Shown one piece after another: positions 35,011-45,347 of a DNA stretch of 64,000 nucleotides. A program made the position numbers and the translations under genes. The notes below the pieces were generated by a model. It saw only the letters and a list, made by a program, of their open reading frames with translations, was not told the origin of the DNA and ran no database searches. The stretch is taken from positions 161,415 through 225,414 of the forward strand of contig JAIXSE010000001.1 of the NCBI GenBank assembly GCA_027484825.1, given 5' to 3'. The DNA comes from Rubrivivax sp. GTDB lineage: Bacteria; Pseudomonadota; Gammaproteobacteria; Burkholderiales; Burkholderiaceae_C. The stretch's first letter is position 1, and each line of letters starts with the position of its first letter.

Positions 35011-35724
35011 TCAGCCCGGCCGCAGCAGCTCGTGCGCATCGATGACGCGCTGCGCCACCTGCGCCAGGGTCTCTCCGCGGTCCATGGCCAGCTTGCGCAG
35101 GCGTTGATAGGCCTTGTCTTCGTCCAGGCCCATCTCGCTCATGAAGATGCCCTTGGCCCGCTCAATGTGCTTGCGCGAGGCCAGTTGTTCCTGCGCCTTG
35201 TTGAGTTCGTCGCGAAGCGCCCGGTCCTGCTCGAAGCGGGCTATGGCCACCTGCAGCACCGGGGCCAGTCGCTGCGTCTGCAGGCCCGCCACCACATAGG
35301 CGCTGACACCGGCCTTGATGGCGCGGCGCATCGGGGTCTGGTCGGCGTCCTCGGCGAACACCACCACCGGACGCGGCATGCGGGCCGAGAGCGTGGCCAG
35401 GTTTTCCAGGGTGTCCCGCGTCGGGGACTCCGCATCCACGATCACCACATCCGGCTGCAGGCGCAGCACGCAGTCATGAATCAAGGTGGCCTGCTCGATG
35501 ACGCCCACGACCTCGCAGCCCTGGCGTGCCAGTTCCTCGCTGAGCAGATGCACCCGGTGAGCCCCGTCATCGATCAGCAGCACCCGCAGGCCTTGGGTGG
35601 CCGGCGGCGACACGCCCGCGACGGGCGGCGAGCGTTCGTCAGAGGCATTAGTGGCGGCAGCGGCAGGCATGCCGGCGGCAGGAGGGCGTGGGGCTTTCAC
35701 AGTGGGGCGCGGCGCAAGTTCCAT
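35011..35724 (-). CDS. nasT: ANTAR-domain antiterminator NasT
   Basis: A 237-residue nitrate/nitrite-responsive RNA-binding regulator. After a Pro/Ala-rich N-terminal tail (about 45 residues) comes a receiver-like domain (LRVLLIDDGAHRV, VVIVDAESPTRD) in which the conserved Lys near the end is Ala (SAYVVAGL), so it is probably not a standard phospho-switch. The C-terminal ANTAR domain reads LASRKHIERAKGIFMSEMGLDEDKAYQRLRKLAMDRGETLAQVA. It should bind the leader at 34766-34824 and prevent termination. No nasS sensor gene is next to it. Confidence 0.92.
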   Translation of the reverse strand: MELAPRPTVKAPRPPAAGMPAAAATNASDERSPPVAGVSPPATQGLRVLLIDDGAHRVHLLSEELARQGCEVVGVIEQATLIHDCVLRLQPDVVIVDAESPTRDTLENLATLSARMPRPVVVFAEDADQTPMRRAIKAGVSAYVVAGLQTQRLAPVLQVAIARFEQDRALRDELNKAQEQLASRKHIERAKGIFMSEMGLDEDKAYQRLRKLAMDRGETLAQVAQRVIDAHELLRPG

Positions 35725-35790
35725 GCCGCGTGGCGCTGGGCTGTGCTGGGCTGCGCTGGACCGTCTTCGAGGGTATACCCTTGGATCCCG

Positions 35791-35806
35791 TTTACGTTAA
35801 CGTCAA
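35791..35806. promoter_or_regulatory. LiuR operator upstream of icmF
   Basis: TTTACGTTAACGTCAA lies 99 bases before the icmF start, with a perfect ACGTTAACGT core. Its reverse complement matches the liuR-proximal site at 2898-2913 at nearly every position. A TATACC motif lies just upstream, so binding could block transcription of icmF. The regulator gene is 33 kb away. Confidence 0.72.
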
Positions 35807-35904
35807 TCGACGCCTAGAATCGGCCGCATCGGGATGCCCAGCGTTGCCACGAGCGACAGGGTCCGCACACAGACGGACGCGGGCGACCCAGCAGGAGACT
35901 ATCC

Positions 35905-38900
35905 ATGACTGAGCTGTCCGCCGAGTACAAGGCCCTGGCCGAGTACCGCCCCACCCACAAGGTCCGTTTCGTGACCGCCGCCAGTCTGTTCGACGGGCAC
36001 GATGCCGCCATCAACATCATGCGGCGCATTCTTCAGGGCATGGGGGCGGAGGTGATCCACCTCGGGCACAACCGCTCGGTGGACGAAGTGGTCACCGCCG
36101 CGCTGCAGGAAGACGCGCAAGGCATTGCGGTGAGCAGCTACCAGGGCGGCCACGTCGAATACTTCAAGTACATGGTGGAGCTGCTGCGCCAGCGCGGCGG
36201 TGAAGGCATCCAGGTGTTTGGCGGCGGCGGCGGTGTGATCGTGCCGGCCGAGATCCGCGATCTCAACGAACACGGCGTGCGCATCTACAGCCCCGAGGAC
36301 GGCCAGCGCATGGGCCTGCAGGGCATGATCGGCGAGATGCTGATGCGCTGCGACAAGGCCCTGGCGGCGCGCGCGCCCTATGCGCTGGAGGCGCTCAAGG
36401 GCCATGATGAAGCGGCATGGCGGACGCTGGCCCGCATCATCACGGCGCTGGAGAACGAGCAGTCCGATGCCGACTTCAAGGCCTTCACCCAGTCCCTGCG
36501 GGACACGGCTGCCGGCCTGCGGGTGCCGGTGCTGGGCATCACCGGCACCGGGGGCGCGGGCAAGTCCAGCCTCACCGATGAGCTGATCCGCCGCCTGCGG
36601 CTGGATGAAGACGATCGGCTGCGAGTGGCGGTCATCTCCATCGACCCGTCGCGACGCAAGAGCGGTGGCGCCCTGCTCGGCGACCGCATCCGCATGAATG
36701 CCATCAGCCCCTGGGCGGCGGGTCCGCGCGTGTACATGCGCTCGCTGGCCACGCGGGACTTCGGCTCCGAGATCTCCAAGGCGCTGCCCGACGTGATCGC
36801 CGCGGCCAAGGTGGCCGGCTTCGACCTGGTGATCGTGGAGACCTCCGGCATCGGCCAGGGGGACGCTGCCATCGTGCCGCATGTGGATGTGCCGATGTAT
36901 GTGATGACGCCGGAATTCGGTGCGGCCAGCCAGCTCGAGAAGATCGACATGCTGGACTTCGCCGAGTTCGTGGCCATCAACAAGTTCGACCGCAAGGGTG
37001 CGGCCGACGCCTGGCGCGACGTCGCCAAGCAGGTGCAGCGCAACCGCGAGGCCTGGGGCCGCAAGCCCGAAGAGATGCCGGTGTTCGGCACCATGGCCAG
37101 CCGCTTCAATGATGACGGCGTGACGGCGCTCTACCAGGCGCTCAAGCCGCGTCTGGGCGAACTGGGCCTGGGTCTGAGCGGCGGACGTCTGCCGCTGGCT
37201 GCCACCCGTTTCAGCACCCACCAGACGCCGATCGTGCCGCCGGCCCGGGTGCGTTATCTGGCCGAGATCGCCGATGCGGTGCGGGGCTACAAGCGCCGCG
37301 CGCGGGCCCAGGCCCGCCTGGCGCGCGAAGTGCAGCAGCTGCAGGCCAGCGCCGCGATGCTGACCGAAGCGGATGCATCGTCCAATGTGACCGCACTGCA
37401 GACGCTGGCCCAGGCCCGCCAGGCCCGGCTGGACGCCGATGCCCGCGAGCTGCTGAGCCGTTGGCCGCAGGTGCAGCAGGCCTATGCCGGCGACGAATTC
37501 GTCGTCAAGATCCGCGACCGCGAACAGCGCACCGCCCTGGTCTCCACCAGCCTCTCCGGCACCCGGGTGCGCAAGGTGGTGCTGCCGCCGTATGAGGATC
37601 ACGGCGAACTGCTGAAGTGGCTGATGCTGGAGAACCTGCCCGGCTACTTCCCCTTCACTGCCGGTGTGTTCCCCTTCAAGCGTGAAGGCGAAGACCCCAC
37701 CCGGATGTTCGCCGGCGAAGGTGATGCCTTCCGCACCAACCGCCGTTTCAAGCTGGTGTCCGAAGGGATGCCGGCCAAGCGCCTGTCCACCGCCTTCGAC
37801 TCGGTCACGCTGTATGGCGCCGACCCGGCCCCGCGGCCCGACATCTACGGCAAGGTGGGCAACTCCGGCGTCAGCATCGCCACGCTGGACGACATGAAGG
37901 TGCTGTACGACGGATTTGATCTTTGCGACCCGGCCACATCAGTGTCCATGACCATCAACGGTCCGGCCCCCACCATCCTGGCGATGTTCATGAACACCGC
38001 CATCGACCAGCGCCTGGACCGCTTCCGCGCCGAAGAAGGCCGCGAGCCCAGTGCGGACGAAGCGGCCCAGCTGCGGGCGACGGTACTCTCACAGGTGCGG
38101 GGCACGGTGCAAGCCGACATCCTCAAGGAAGACCAGGGCCAGAACACCTGCATCTTCTCCACCGAGTTCTCGCTGAAGGTGATGGGCGACATCGCCGACT
38201 ACTTCGTGCGCAACAACGTGCGCAACTTCTATTCGGTGTCGATCAGCGGCTATCACATCGCCGAAGCGGGCGCGAACCCAATCTCGCAGCTGGCCTTCAC
38301 CCTCTCCAACGGCTTCACCTTCGTGGAGGCGTATCTGGCGCGGGGCATGCACATCGATGACTTCGCGCCCAACCTGAGCTTCTTCTTCAGCAACGGCATG
38401 GACCCGGAATACACCGTGCTGGGCCGGGTGGCACGACGCATCTGGGCGGTGGCGATGCGCGACCGCTACGGGGCGAACGAACGCAGCCAAAAGCTCAAGT
38501 ACCACGTCCAGACGTCGGGCCGCAGCCTGCATGCGCAGGAGATTGCCTTCAACGACATCCGCACCACGCTGCAGGCGCTGATCGCCATCTACGACAACTG
38601 CAACTCCCTGCACACCAACGCCTACGACGAGGCCATCACCACCCCGACCGAGGAATCGGTGCGGCGTGCCATGGCCATCCAGCTCATCATCAACCGCGAA
38701 TGGGGCCTGGCCAAGAACGAGAACCCGAGCCAGGGGGCCTTCATCATCGAGGAGCTGACCGAGCTGGTGGAAGAAGCGGTGCTGACGGAGTTTGAACGCA
38801 TCGCCGAGCGCGGCGGTGTGCTGGGCGCGATGGAGACCGGCTACCAGCGGGGCCGCATCCAGGAAGAGTCCATGCACTACGAGATGCTCAAGCACACCGG

Positions 38901-39198
38901 CGAGTACCCGATCATCGGCGTGAACACCTTCCGCAATCCGCATGGCGATCCAGTGCCCGAGCACATCGAGCTGGCCCGCTCCACCGAGCAGGAAAAGACC
39001 AGCCAGCTGCAGCGGCTGGCAGCCTTCCAGTCCCGCCACGCCGACGCCGGCCCAGCCATGTTGCAGCGACTGCAGCAGGCGGTGATCGACAACGGCAACG
39101 TGTTTGAGGTGCTCATGGACGCGGTGCGCGTCTGCTCGCTGGGTCAGATCACTTCGGCGCTGTTCGAGGTGGGCGGGCAATACCGGCGAAGCATGTGA
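35905..39198 (+). CDS. icmF: Fused isobutyryl-CoA mutase/G-protein chaperone
   Basis: A 1097-residue B12 enzyme interconverting isobutyryl-CoA and n-butyryl-CoA, possibly also isovaleryl/pivalyl-CoA. The N-terminal cobalamin domain has [13 protein letters not shown], whose His32 is the lower cobalt ligand. The MeaI-like GTPase domain follows (P-loop GTGGAGKSS at about 214-222, [21 protein letters not shown]). A linker leads to the substrate-binding barrel ([57 protein letters not shown]). The domain fusion and the GVFPF context favour IcmF over methylmalonyl-CoA mutase. An upstream LiuR site fits branched-chain metabolism. Confidence 0.94.
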   Translation: MTELSAEYKALAEYRPTHKVRFVTAASLFDGHDAAINIMRRILQGMGAEVIHLGHNRSVDEVVTAALQEDAQGIAVSSYQGGHVEYFKYMVELLRQRGGEGIQVFGGGGGVIVPAEIRDLNEHGVRIYSPEDGQRMGLQGMIGEMLMRCDKALAARAPYALEALKGHDEAAWRTLARIITALENEQSDADFKAFTQSLRDTAAGLRVPVLGITGTGGAGKSSLTDELIRRLRLDEDDRLRVAVISIDPSRRKSGGALLGDRIRMNAISPWAAGPRVYMRSLATRDFGSEISKALPDVIAAAKVAGFDLVIVETSGIGQGDAAIVPHVDVPMYVMTPEFGAASQLEKIDMLDFAEFVAINKFDRKGAADAWRDVAKQVQRNREAWGRKPEEMPVFGTMASRFNDDGVTALYQALKPRLGELGLGLSGGRLPLAATRFSTHQTPIVPPARVRYLAEIADAVRGYKRRARAQARLAREVQQLQASAAMLTEADASSNVTALQTLAQARQARLDADARELLSRWPQVQQAYAGDEFVVKIRDREQRTALVSTSLSGTRVRKVVLPPYEDHGELLKWLMLENLPGYFPFTAGVFPFKREGEDPTRMFAGEGDAFRTNRRFKLVSEGMPAKRLSTAFDSVTLYGADPAPRPDIYGKVGNSGVSIATLDDMKVLYDGFDLCDPATSVSMTINGPAPTILAMFMNTAIDQRLDRFRAEEGREPSADEAAQLRATVLSQVRGTVQADILKEDQGQNTCIFSTEFSLKVMGDIADYFVRNNVRNFYSVSISGYHIAEAGANPISQLAFTLSNGFTFVEAYLARGMHIDDFAPNLSFFFSNGMDPEYTVLGRVARRIWAVAMRDRYGANERSQKLKYHVQTSGRSLHAQEIAFNDIRTTLQALIAIYDNCNSLHTNAYDEAITTPTEESVRRAMAIQLIINREWGLAKNENPSQGAFIIEELTELVEEAVLTEFERIAERGGVLGAMETGYQRGRIQEESMHYEMLKHTGEYPIIGVNTFRNPHGDPVPEHIELARSTEQEKTSQLQRLAAFQSRHADAGPAMLQRLQQAVIDNGNVFEVLMDAVRVCSLGQITSALFEVGGQYRRSM

Positions 39199-39345
39199 AC
39201 GGGGGACGGCCCGGGCTCAGCCCCCTTGGCATGATGCCGGGCTTCTGGCACCTTTGACGCCCTTGCACGCCGCGTGGTCTCACCATGCGGCGGCATCCAC
39301 TCGTACCAAGGCGGCGCCAGACGGCGCGCACTCTGGAGGTGCACG

Positions 39346-40890
39346 ATGGGTCTGCTCAGAAGCTTCAACACAGGCACCCGCCTGTCCCTGGCCTTCGGCC
39401 TGATGCTGGTGCTCCTCGTGCTGATCTCCGCCCTGGGCATCCGCGGCAGCGGGCGCATCTTCGGGGAGCTCAAGACGCTTTATGAGGACCGCACCCTCCC
39501 GCTCAAGCAGATCGGCGATATCGACGGCCTGATGCTGCGCAACCGCATCCTGGTGATGGAGATGCTGCGCGACCCGGCCCGCCTGCCGGAGTTGGATGCC
39601 CAGCTGCAGGCCAACATCGGCAAGGTGTCCGATACCTGGAAGGCCTACCTGGCCACCTATCTCACCGAGGAGGAGCGGCGGCTGGCGACGGCCTTCACCG
39701 AGGTCCGGACCCGTTATGTCAAGGAAGGCTTGCTGGCCGCGCGGGATGCCATCAAGCGCGGTGATGTCGAAGCTGCGCAGGCCCTGTATGGCGATCGCAT
39801 CGTGCCGCTGGGCGCCCAGGCCAAGGCCGGCATTGATGCGTTGCTGGATCTGCAGGTGAGGGTCGCTGAGGATTCCTATCATCATGCCGAAGCCACCCGC
39901 GACTCAGTGCGGGCCTGGGGCCTGACGGCGATGGCGCTGGGCATCCTGGTGGCGGCCATGGCCGGCTGGATGACCACCCGCTCCATCACCGAGCCGATGA
40001 AGGAAGCCCTGACGTTTGCCGAGGCGGTGGCGGAAGGCGATCTGCGGGAGCGCCGCCCGAGCGCGGGTGCGGACGAAGCCGCCCGGCTGGTCGCGGCCCT
40101 TGGCGCCATGACGGACTCCTTGCGCGGGATCGTCACCCGCGTCCGCGGCAGCAGCGAAAGCATTGCCACCGGCTCCAGCCAGATCGCCACCGGCAGCCTG
40201 GACCTGAGCCAGCGCACCGAGGAACAGGCCAGCAGTCTGCAGGAGACCGCGGCCTCGATGGAGCAGCTCACCAGCACGGTGCACAACAATGCGGCCACGG
40301 CCGGACAGGCCAACACCCTCGCCTCGCAGGCCGCCCGCGCCGCGGATACTGGCGGCACGGTGGTGTCCGACCTGGTGAAGACCATGGACGACATCAGCGC
40401 TTCCTCGCGCAAGATCGCCGACATCATTGGCGTCATCGACAGCATCGCCTTCCAGACCAACATCCTCGCCCTGAATGCGGCCGTGGAAGCGGCACGGGCC
40501 GGCGAACAGGGCCGGGGTTTTGCGGTGGTCGCGTCCGAAGTGCGGGCGCTGGCGCAGCGGTCCGCACAGGCAGCGCGCGAGATCAAGACGCTGATCATGA
40601 GCAGCGCCGAGCAGGTGGCCTCCGGGTCCCAGCGCGCCGGCGATGCGGGTCAGGCCATGCAGGGCATCGTGGGGCAGGTCCGTCAGGTGAGCGTGCTGAT
40701 CGAGGAGATCGCCTCCGCCAGCCAGGAACAGTCGCGCGGCATCCAGCAGATCGGCCTGGCGGTGACGCAGCTGGACCAGGTCACCCAACAAAACGCCGCC
40801 CTGGTCGAAGAAAGCACGGCAGCCGCCGACAGCCTCCAGCAGCAGGCCGCAGCGCTTGCCGACCTCGTGCGGGTCTTCAAACTGACGTAA
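39346..40890 (+). CDS. Methyl-accepting chemotaxis protein
   Basis: A 514-residue receptor. TM1 is near residues 14-36 ([18 protein letters not shown]), then a Tar-like four-helix-bundle sensor domain ([18 protein letters not shown]), TM2 near 195-215 ([19 protein letters not shown]), HAMP, and the signalling tip [32 protein letters not shown]. The ATG at 39346 has GGAGG 8 bases upstream. There is no CheR pentapeptide. The ligand is unknown. The gene at 41011 is a second receptor in the same direction, so they may be cotranscribed. Confidence 0.93.
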   Translation: MGLLRSFNTGTRLSLAFGLMLVLLVLISALGIRGSGRIFGELKTLYEDRTLPLKQIGDIDGLMLRNRILVMEMLRDPARLPELDAQLQANIGKVSDTWKAYLATYLTEEERRLATAFTEVRTRYVKEGLLAARDAIKRGDVEAAQALYGDRIVPLGAQAKAGIDALLDLQVRVAEDSYHHAEATRDSVRAWGLTAMALGILVAAMAGWMTTRSITEPMKEALTFAEAVAEGDLRERRPSAGADEAARLVAALGAMTDSLRGIVTRVRGSSESIATGSSQIATGSLDLSQRTEEQASSLQETAASMEQLTSTVHNNAATAGQANTLASQAARAADTGGTVVSDLVKTMDDISASSRKIADIIGVIDSIAFQTNILALNAAVEAARAGEQGRGFAVVASEVRALAQRSAQAAREIKTLIMSSAEQVASGSQRAGDAGQAMQGIVGQVRQVSVLIEEIASASQEQSRGIQQIGLAVTQLDQVTQQNAALVEESTAAADSLQQQAAALADLVRVFKLT

Positions 40891-41010
40891 GGGCCGTGAA
40901 CGGTGAAAAGTGGCTCAGCCTGGCACCCCTGCTTGCGCCGGCCCCCCTTGATGCCGGCGCGACCGGACTCCCATAATCAGCGTACACATCACAAGACGTT
41001 GGGGGTTGCG

Positions 41011-42567
41011 ATGCTGATCCAGAAGCTCAACCGGATGAAGATCACCACCCTGCTGCAAGTCGGCTTTGCGGCGGTGCTGGCGATGGCGGCGCTGATGACC
41101 GGCGTCGGTGTGTACAAGCTGCGCGAGATGATGCGGCTGAGTGACGCCCTGCATGAACAGGAGCAGCGTCGCTCCATGGCTTTCCAGTGGCGAGGCAGCA
41201 CCGAGCTCAACCTGAACCGGGTGATGGCCATCGCCAAGTCCGGCGGCCAGCAGCAGCTGGTCGACTACCTGGGCGGTCAGATGGGCAAGACGACCGAGCG
41301 CATCAACGAGCTGCAGGCCAAGCTGGAGTCGGGCATCGACGACAAGGACCAGAAGGCCCAGATGGCCACCATTGCGCAGTTGCGCAAGCGCTATGTGGAC
41401 ATCCGCAAATCGGTGATGGAAGCCATCAAGGCCGATCCCGCCAGCGGCCAGTTGCAGGTCGACCAGACGCTGGCGCCCGCGGCTGCCGAGTATCTGGCCG
41501 CCGTGGACAAGCTCACGGCCTTGATCGCGGAGGACACCGATGACTTCGCCAAGGAGCAGGCGCTGCAGGCCCACGAGGCCGCCGGTCTGATGATCGTGCT
41601 GACCGCGCTGGCGGTGGTGCTGGGGGTGTTGATCGCCTGGCGCATCACCCGCTCGGTCCGGGCGCCCATGGTCCATGCCGGCGCGGTGGCGGCCACCATC
41701 GCCAGCGGCGACTTGAGCCAGGACATCCCTGTGGAGCGCAGCGACGAGATCGGCGTGCTGCTGCGCGAACTCAGCCGCATGCAGGACTCGCTGCGTCGCA
41801 TGGTCAGCCAGGTGCGTGAAGGCACGGAGACCATCAACGTCGCCACCCGCGAGATCGCCACCGGCAATCAGGACCTATCCGCGCGGACCGAGTCGACCGC
41901 GTCCAATCTGCAGGAGACGGCCTCGTCGCTGGAGGAGCTCACCGGCACCGTGGCCCACACGGCCAGTTCGGCGCGGCAGGCCAATGACCTTGTCAGCGAA
42001 GCGCGCCATTCCGCGTCCAAGGGGGGCGCGGTGGTGGGTGAAGTGGTGCAGGTGATGCAGCAGATCGAAACCAGCTCGCGCAAGATCAACGACATCATCG
42101 GGGTGATCGACGGCATCGCCTTCCAGACCAACATCCTGGCGCTCAATGCAGCGGTGGAAGCGGCCCGGGCCGGTGAACAGGGCCGCGGCTTCGCGGTGGT
42201 GGCGGGTGAGGTGCGGGCGCTTGCCCAGCGCAGCGCCACGGCCGCCAAGGAGATCAAGACCCTGATCGGCGAGAGCGTGGACCGCGTGGCCTCCGGCACC
42301 CGGCTGGTGACCGATGCCGGCGAGACCATGAGCGAGATCGTGCAGGGCGTGCGGCGAGTGGCGGAGATCGTCAACGAAATCGCCACTGCGGCCTCGGAAC
42401 AGAGCGGCGGCATCGGGCAGGTGAACGTCGCCGTGCAGCGGCTGGACGAAATGACCCAGCAGAATGCCGCCCTGGTCGAGGAGTCCGCGGCGGCCGCAGG
42501 CTCCCTGCAGAACCAGGCTCAGCAGCTCAATGAACTGGTCAGCGCGTTCCGGTTGGCCCGGCACTGA
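41011..42567 (+). CDS. Methyl-accepting chemotaxis protein
   Basis: A 518-residue receptor with the same layout as its neighbour: TM1 near residues 17-35, a helical periplasmic domain ([26 protein letters not shown]), TM2 near 192-212 ([20 protein letters not shown]), HAMP, and the conserved tip [32 protein letters not shown]. The sensor domain is more like that of the receptor at 20730 (both have a FQWRG/LRWRG stretch after TM1 and a [21 protein letters not shown] helix), suggesting duplication. The ATG at 41011 is chosen over upstream in-frame codons. Confidence 0.93.
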   Translation: MLIQKLNRMKITTLLQVGFAAVLAMAALMTGVGVYKLREMMRLSDALHEQEQRRSMAFQWRGSTELNLNRVMAIAKSGGQQQLVDYLGGQMGKTTERINELQAKLESGIDDKDQKAQMATIAQLRKRYVDIRKSVMEAIKADPASGQLQVDQTLAPAAAEYLAAVDKLTALIAEDTDDFAKEQALQAHEAAGLMIVLTALAVVLGVLIAWRITRSVRAPMVHAGAVAATIASGDLSQDIPVERSDEIGVLLRELSRMQDSLRRMVSQVREGTETINVATREIATGNQDLSARTESTASNLQETASSLEELTGTVAHTASSARQANDLVSEARHSASKGGAVVGEVVQVMQQIETSSRKINDIIGVIDGIAFQTNILALNAAVEAARAGEQGRGFAVVAGEVRALAQRSATAAKEIKTLIGESVDRVASGTRLVTDAGETMSEIVQGVRRVAEIVNEIATAASEQSGGIGQVNVAVQRLDEMTQQNAALVEESAAAAGSLQNQAQQLNELVSAFRLARH

Positions 42568-42600
42568 CGGGGCCTGGGCAGGCCCCTCCCCACGCGCGTA

Positions 42601-43719
42601 TCAGGGCACGACCGCCAGGAACAGGAACACGACGAACACGACCATGTGAACCGCGCCCTGAAGCACGGTGGCCCGTCCGCCACCCAGCGTCAGTCCGCCC
42701 ACGATGAAGGTCAGGAACAGCAGCACCATGCTCAGGGGCGAGAGCCCCAGGACCAGCGAATGCGGGAACAGCGGCGACAGCACCGCCACCGTCGGGATGG
42801 TCAGGCCGATGCTGGCCAGGCCCGAGCCCAGCGCCAGATTCAGACTGGTCTGCAGCCGGTTATGCAGCGCCGCGCGGACCGCCGCCACCGTCTCGGGCAA
42901 GAGCACCAGCAGCGCCACGATGACCCCCACCAGCGAGGGCGGCGCACCGATGCTGCTGACGGCCTGTTCGATGGTCGGGGCCAGCAGCTTGGCCAGGCCC
43001 ACCACACCCACCAGGCAGGCCATCAGCAAGGCCAGGCTCAGCAGCGCGACCCGATTGCTGGGCGGCTCGGCATGGGCATGCTGGTCGTCGGCCCCGGTGA
43101 CCGGCAGGAAGTAGTCGCGATGGCGCACCGCCTGCACGAACACAAAGGCCCCATACAGCACCAGCGACACGGCGCCGGCGAAGAAGAGCTGGCTGCGGGT
43201 GAAGGTCGGGCCTGGTGAGCTGGTGGTGAAGGCCGGCAGCACCAGCGTGAGCACCGACAGCGCGGCCAGCACCGCCAGTGTCGGGCTGGTGCCGTCCACC
43301 CGGAAGCGCAGGACCTGATGCTTCCAGCCGCCCACCAGAATGCAAAGGCCCAGCACGCCGTTGCACACGATCATGATCGCGGAGAACACGGTGTCTCTGG
43401 CCAGCGTGTTGGTGGCCTCGCCGCCGGCCAGCATCAGCGAGACGATCAGCGCCACCTCGATGACGGTGACGGCCACCGCCAGCACCAGCGAACCGTACGG
43501 TTCACCGACGCGATGGGCGACGACCTCGGCATGGTGGACCGCCGCGAGGACCGCGGCGATCAGCAAGGCGCTGACCAGCGACAGGACGACCCATCCGCCG
43601 CCGCCGCCGAGCGCCATCAGCGCACCAACAGCGGCCACGGGGGACAGCAGGGTCCAGAGGGGCAAAGCCGCGGGCAGGCGGCTCAGCAAGGAGGTGTTTG
43701 AGGAAGTGGTGGCAGACAT
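42601..43719 (-). CDS. chaA: ChaA-type calcium/sodium:proton antiporter
   Basis: A 372-residue membrane protein with about 11 hydrophobic segments. The cation-exchange repeats are seen as HHAEVVAHRVGEPYGSLVLAVAVTVIEVALIVSLML and, in the second half, LLVLLPETVAAVRAALHNRLQTSLNLALGSGLASIGLTIPTVAVL, typical of ChaA in the CaCA superfamily. A short cytoplasmic loop (ADDQHAHAEPPSN) separates the halves. ATG 43719 is taken; a GTG at 43737 is possible. It is convergent with the chemoreceptor. Confidence 0.9.
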   Translation of the reverse strand: MSATTSSNTSLLSRLPAALPLWTLLSPVAAVGALMALGGGGGWVVLSLVSALLIAAVLAAVHHAEVVAHRVGEPYGSLVLAVAVTVIEVALIVSLMLAGGEATNTLARDTVFSAIMIVCNGVLGLCILVGGWKHQVLRFRVDGTSPTLAVLAALSVLTLVLPAFTTSSPGPTFTRSQLFFAGAVSLVLYGAFVFVQAVRHRDYFLPVTGADDQHAHAEPPSNRVALLSLALLMACLVGVVGLAKLLAPTIEQAVSSIGAPPSLVGVIVALLVLLPETVAAVRAALHNRLQTSLNLALGSGLASIGLTIPTVAVLSPLFPHSLVLGLSPLSMVLLFLTFIVGGLTLGGGRATVLQGAVHMVVFVVFLFLAVVP

Positions 43720-43787
43720 GGTCCGAGCATAGACCACTGAGAGCGGCTGCCGATGCGAGCGCCGGGGTCAGGGGTCAAGGCCTCGGC

Positions 43788-45026
43788 TCAGGCACCGGCA
43801 CCGGCACTGGCATCCGGCGCCAAGGGGCCTTGAGAGGGCAAGGCGGCCGGGATGGCGGTTGCCTCCGGAGCGTCCTGCACCTGCACACGGTTGCGCCCGT
43901 CGGCCTTGGCGCGGTAGAGGGCCTGGTCCACCAGGGTGAAGAGCTGCTCCGCACTCAGGTGCTGATGCGGCTGGGCGATGACCACACCGGCCGAGACCGT
44001 GATCCGGAACACTTCCCCGCATTGATGCCGAATCTGCAGCGCTTCAACCCCTTCGCGGATCTGCTCGACCAGCCAGGCAGCACCGGCCCGGTCAGCGGAC
44101 GGCAGCACCAGCACGAACTCCTCCCCGCCCCATCGGCCCATGACGTCGGACGCGCGCAGCCGTCCCCGCACTTCCTCCACGAAACATCGCAGCGCCGTGT
44201 CACCGGCACTGTGGCCATGGGTGTCGTTGATGACCTTGAAGTGGTCCAGGTCCAGCAGCGCGAAGCCCACCGGCGTGTTCTCGCGACGTCCGCGTTCCAG
44301 CGCATGGCGCAGCAGGGCATCGGCGGTGGCGCGGTTGAGGCAGCCGGTCAGCCCGTCGATGGTGGCCATGTCCTCCATGCGGCGGGCGATGCGCTCGAAG
44401 TTGGCCAGCACAAAACCGAAGCCGGCCCCGATGAGGCAGATGAAGCTGAAGAGGAAGGTCAGGCCCTGGCCGAGGCTGCTTTGCAGGAGGTCCTGATAGT
44501 CCTGCGGACGCTGCGCCGCGTGGACGGCCCGCAGCAGCAGGCTGCCTGCGGCCATGATCAAGGTGAGGGCCACGCTGCGCAGCGAATATTCGGCGCGCCA
44601 CCCGGGGCCGACCAGGACTGCGATGCCGGGCAGCAGCAGGGTTGCAAACAGCAGGGAGATGCCGACGGTGCGCAGGTACAGCGGCCAGGCCAGCATCCAG
44701 GCGATGAGCAGGCAGGACACGACGGACGCACCCCAGAGCCACCAGCGGGGCAGTCCGCGGCCCAGTACGTGCCGTTGGATGCCTTCGCAGTACATCACGA
44801 TGCCGATGGCGATGAGGCCGTTGCCGGAGATGGCGGAGAGCCAGACAGGCAGGACGATGCGGGCGGCGAGCAGGCAAAAGCCAAAGAGCAGGAGCCAGGA
44901 ACCCCAGGTCCACATGCCCAGGTCCAGATAGCGCAGGCGGCTTCGACGCGCCATCCACAGTTGCACACCCAGCATCGCAAAGCCGCTGAGCAGGGCCAGC
45001 ATCAATGTCGGGATGTGAATCATCAA
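43788..45026 (-). CDS. Membrane-bound diguanylate cyclase (GGDEF)
   Basis: A 412-residue protein. Residues 1-210 form about six membrane helices; the GGDEF domain follows (DMATIDGLTGCLNRATADALL ... LLDLDHFKVINDTHGHSAGD). The active-site loop is GGEEF (300-304), so c-di-GMP synthesis is expected. The inhibitory I-site RASD (291-294) is at the correct spacing, implying product feedback. The tail is an Ala-rich low-complexity run. The region just upstream of the start is occupied by three 69-bp repeat units, which may affect its promoter. Confidence 0.9.
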   Translation of the reverse strand: MMIHIPTLMLALLSGFAMLGVQLWMARRSRLRYLDLGMWTWGSWLLLFGFCLLAARIVLPVWLSAISGNGLIAIGIVMYCEGIQRHVLGRGLPRWWLWGASVVSCLLIAWMLAWPLYLRTVGISLLFATLLLPGIAVLVGPGWRAEYSLRSVALTLIMAAGSLLLRAVHAAQRPQDYQDLLQSSLGQGLTFLFSFICLIGAGFGFVLANFERIARRMEDMATIDGLTGCLNRATADALLRHALERGRRENTPVGFALLDLDHFKVINDTHGHSAGDTALRCFVEEVRGRLRASDVMGRWGGEEFVLVLPSADRAGAAWLVEQIREGVEALQIRHQCGEVFRITVSAGVVIAQPHQHLSAEQLFTLVDQALYRAKADGRNRVQVQDAPEATAIPAALPSQGPLAPDASAGAGA

Positions 45027-45035
45027 CAGAATTAT

Positions 45036-45254
45036 GCCCCCCAGTCGCTTCGCTCCTGCCCCCGAGGGGCGCCACCCGGCGGCCTGGCAAAGCCAGTGGT
45101 GTGAGCCCCCCAGTCGCTTCGCTCCTGCCCCCGAGGGGCGCCATCCAGCGGCCTGGCGAAGCCAGTGGTTTGAGCCCCCCAGTCGCTTCGCTCCTGCCCC
45201 CGAGGGGCGCCATCCAGCGGCCTGGCGAAGCCAGTTCCGCGGATGTGGCTTGAG
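45036..45254. repeat. Three tandem 69-bp repeat units
   Basis: Units begin at 45036, 45105 and 45174, each starting G followed by six C and AGTCGCTTCG. The period is exactly 69 bp (23 codons). Units 2 and 3 are nearly identical; unit 1 has a few changes. Only unit 3 carries the tail with CCGCGGATGTGGCTTGAG found in the copy at 24936-25017. The array fills the 321-bp gap between the GGDEF and DUF72 genes; the remaining 93 bp is GC-rich, and I see no gene in it. Confidence 0.9.
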
Positions 45255-45347
45255 GGCGCCTCAGGCGCGGAGCGCCTGGGGGCGGGGGGCGGGGCCGGGC
45301 GGGGGTCTGGCGGAGCCATGGGGGCCTCAGGGGTGGAGCGTCTGGTG

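Noticed and set aside
31882..35817. A 1311-codon open frame on the plus strand
   Set aside because: It runs antisense through nrtD, nrtB, nrtA and nasT, all clearly recognised; long antisense frames are expected at this GC content.
45036..45254. Possible CRISPR array
   Set aside because: The units are directly adjacent without unique spacers, and no cas genes are present.
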